NCBI GenBank assembly: GCA_023417775.1
Contig: JAEZEJ010000114.1
Coordinates: 1-7,049 of the forward strand
From: Actinomycetes bacterium
GTDB taxonomy: Bacteria; Actinomycetota; Actinomycetes; Propionibacteriales; Nocardioidaceae
Length of the DNA: 7,049 nt
Reading direction: 5' to 3'
Positions 6,541 through 7,049 of the stretch are shown here, one piece after another. Numbering within the stretch: position 1 is the first letter of the stretch; each line of letters starts with the position of its first letter. The notes beneath the pieces were generated by a model. The model had not been told where the DNA came from. It searched no databases and saw only the letters and a list, made by a program, of their open reading frames with translations. A program made the position numbers and the translations under genes.

Positions 6541-7049
6541 TCAGCGGTTGAAGTCGCTCTGGGTGAGCGCCAGCCCGCGCGTCATGAGCGACTCGATCGC
6601 ATCGGCCGCCTCCTCGACGTGCACACCGAGATCCTTGCGCTCGGTCGTGGAGAACGGCTTCAACACGAAATCGTGCACCGGCTGGCGTCCCGGAGGCCGG
6701 CCGATGCCGGCCCGCACCCGGTAGTAGTCGCCGGTGCCGATGGACTGGCGGATCGACTTGAGGCCGTTGTGCCCGTTGTCGCCTCCGCCGAACTTCAGCC
6801 GCAGAGCACCGAAGTCGATATCGAGCTCGTCGTGGATGACGATCAGATGCTCCGGGTCGACGTCGTAGTACTTCATCAGCGCCGCCACCGGACCGCCGCT
6901 CTCGTTCATATAGGAGCGCGCCCGACCGAGCACGACCCGCTCACCGGCGAGCCGGCCCTCGACCACATCGGCCCGACGCCCCTTGAGCGCCGAAAAACCA
7001 CCGCCGACGCGCGCGGGGCGCGCGGCGGGGGCGCAGTACCCGAGGGTGG
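6541..7049 (-). CDS. pth: Peptidyl-tRNA hydrolase, 5' end outside the window
   Basis: Pth cleaves the ester bond of peptidyl-tRNAs released from stalled or aborted ribosomes and recycles the tRNA in the cytoplasm. The frame stays open to the right edge, giving 168 visible residues. The family is usually about 185-200 residues, so some 20-30 N-terminal residues, with the GNPG motif, are missing. Seen clearly are RSYMNESGG (family Asn68 equivalent), HDELD with the catalytic-site Asp (E. coli Asp93), GGGDNGHNGLKSI (Asn114 equivalent), YYRVRAGIGRP and the VHDFVLKPF segment near the C-terminus. The GTG at 6966 is not the start, because family-like sequence (ALKGRRADV) continues upstream of it. The first visible residues, TLGYCAPAARPARVGGG, fit the family less well than the rest. 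A spacer with a large palindrome separates it from mfd. Confidence 0.95.
   Translation of the reverse strand, partial: TLGYCAPAARPARVGGGFSALKGRRADVVEGRLAGERVVLGRARSYMNESGGPVAALMKYYDVDPEHLIVIHDELDIDFGALRLKFGGGDNGHNGLKSIRQSIGTGDYYRVRAGIGRPPGRQPVHDFVLKPFSTTERKDLGVHVEEAADAIESLMTRGLALTQSDFNR

Noticed and set aside
5421..6551. 376-residue open frame on the plus strand, antisense to the 5' part of mfd
   Set aside because: Same shadow effect. It shows no motifs or plausible ribosome binding site, and it runs on through the palindromic spacer.
6964..6966. GTG as the start of pth
   Set aside because: Family-like residues (ALKGRRADV) are encoded in frame upstream, and the essential N-terminal part of Pth would be absent. 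The gene simply runs off the window.
1..7049. CRISPR array, tRNA or rRNA gene, transposase, toxin-antitoxin or defence system
   Set aside because: No regularly spaced direct repeats, no cloverleaf-like segment, and no open frame resembling these families on either strand. The window is filled by five housekeeping-type genes.

Overview
The window reads as chromosomal housekeeping DNA from a high-GC actinobacterium (Actinomycetota). The evidence is the strong G/C bias at third codon positions, the actinobacterial character of the enolase and Mfd proteins, TANNNT-type -10 candidates without a clear -35, and the gene order. Mycobacterium tuberculosis carries a comparable block (mfd Rv1020, mazG Rv1021, a lipoprotein gene Rv1022, eno Rv1023). 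I cannot place the organism at family level. All five genes lie on the minus strand, so transcription runs from the right end of the window to the left.

In transcription order the layout is as follows. (1) The 3' part of pth, peptidyl-tRNA hydrolase, is cut by the right edge. (2) A 193-bp spacer holds a 90-bp palindromic element with 22-nt arms. (3) mfd, the transcription-repair coupling factor, is complete at 1163 residues and possibly leaderless. (4) A 192-bp spacer is rich in short palindromes. (5) A small secreted lipoprotein of 210 residues follows, with a SurA-N-like chaperone region and no foldase domain. (6) mazG, nucleotide pyrophosphohydrolase, overlaps the lipoprotein gene by an ATGA junction. 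(7) A 78-bp spacer carries a likely promoter and a good ribosome binding site. (8) eno, enolase, starts with TTG. (9) The last 102 bases contain tandem hairpins that probably end the eno transcript, and a perfect 7-bp inverted repeat at the edge.

The products cover translation quality control (Pth), transcription-coupled repair (Mfd), sanitation of the nucleotide pool (MazG), glycolysis (Eno) and an envelope lipoprotein. Mfd and MazG share a genome-maintenance theme. The other associations look like conserved actinobacterial synteny rather than a single pathway. I see no mobile element genes, CRISPR array, tRNA or rRNA, and no defence or biosynthetic system. The material most worth a second look is in the two spacers flanking mfd, plus the reduced second domain of MazG.
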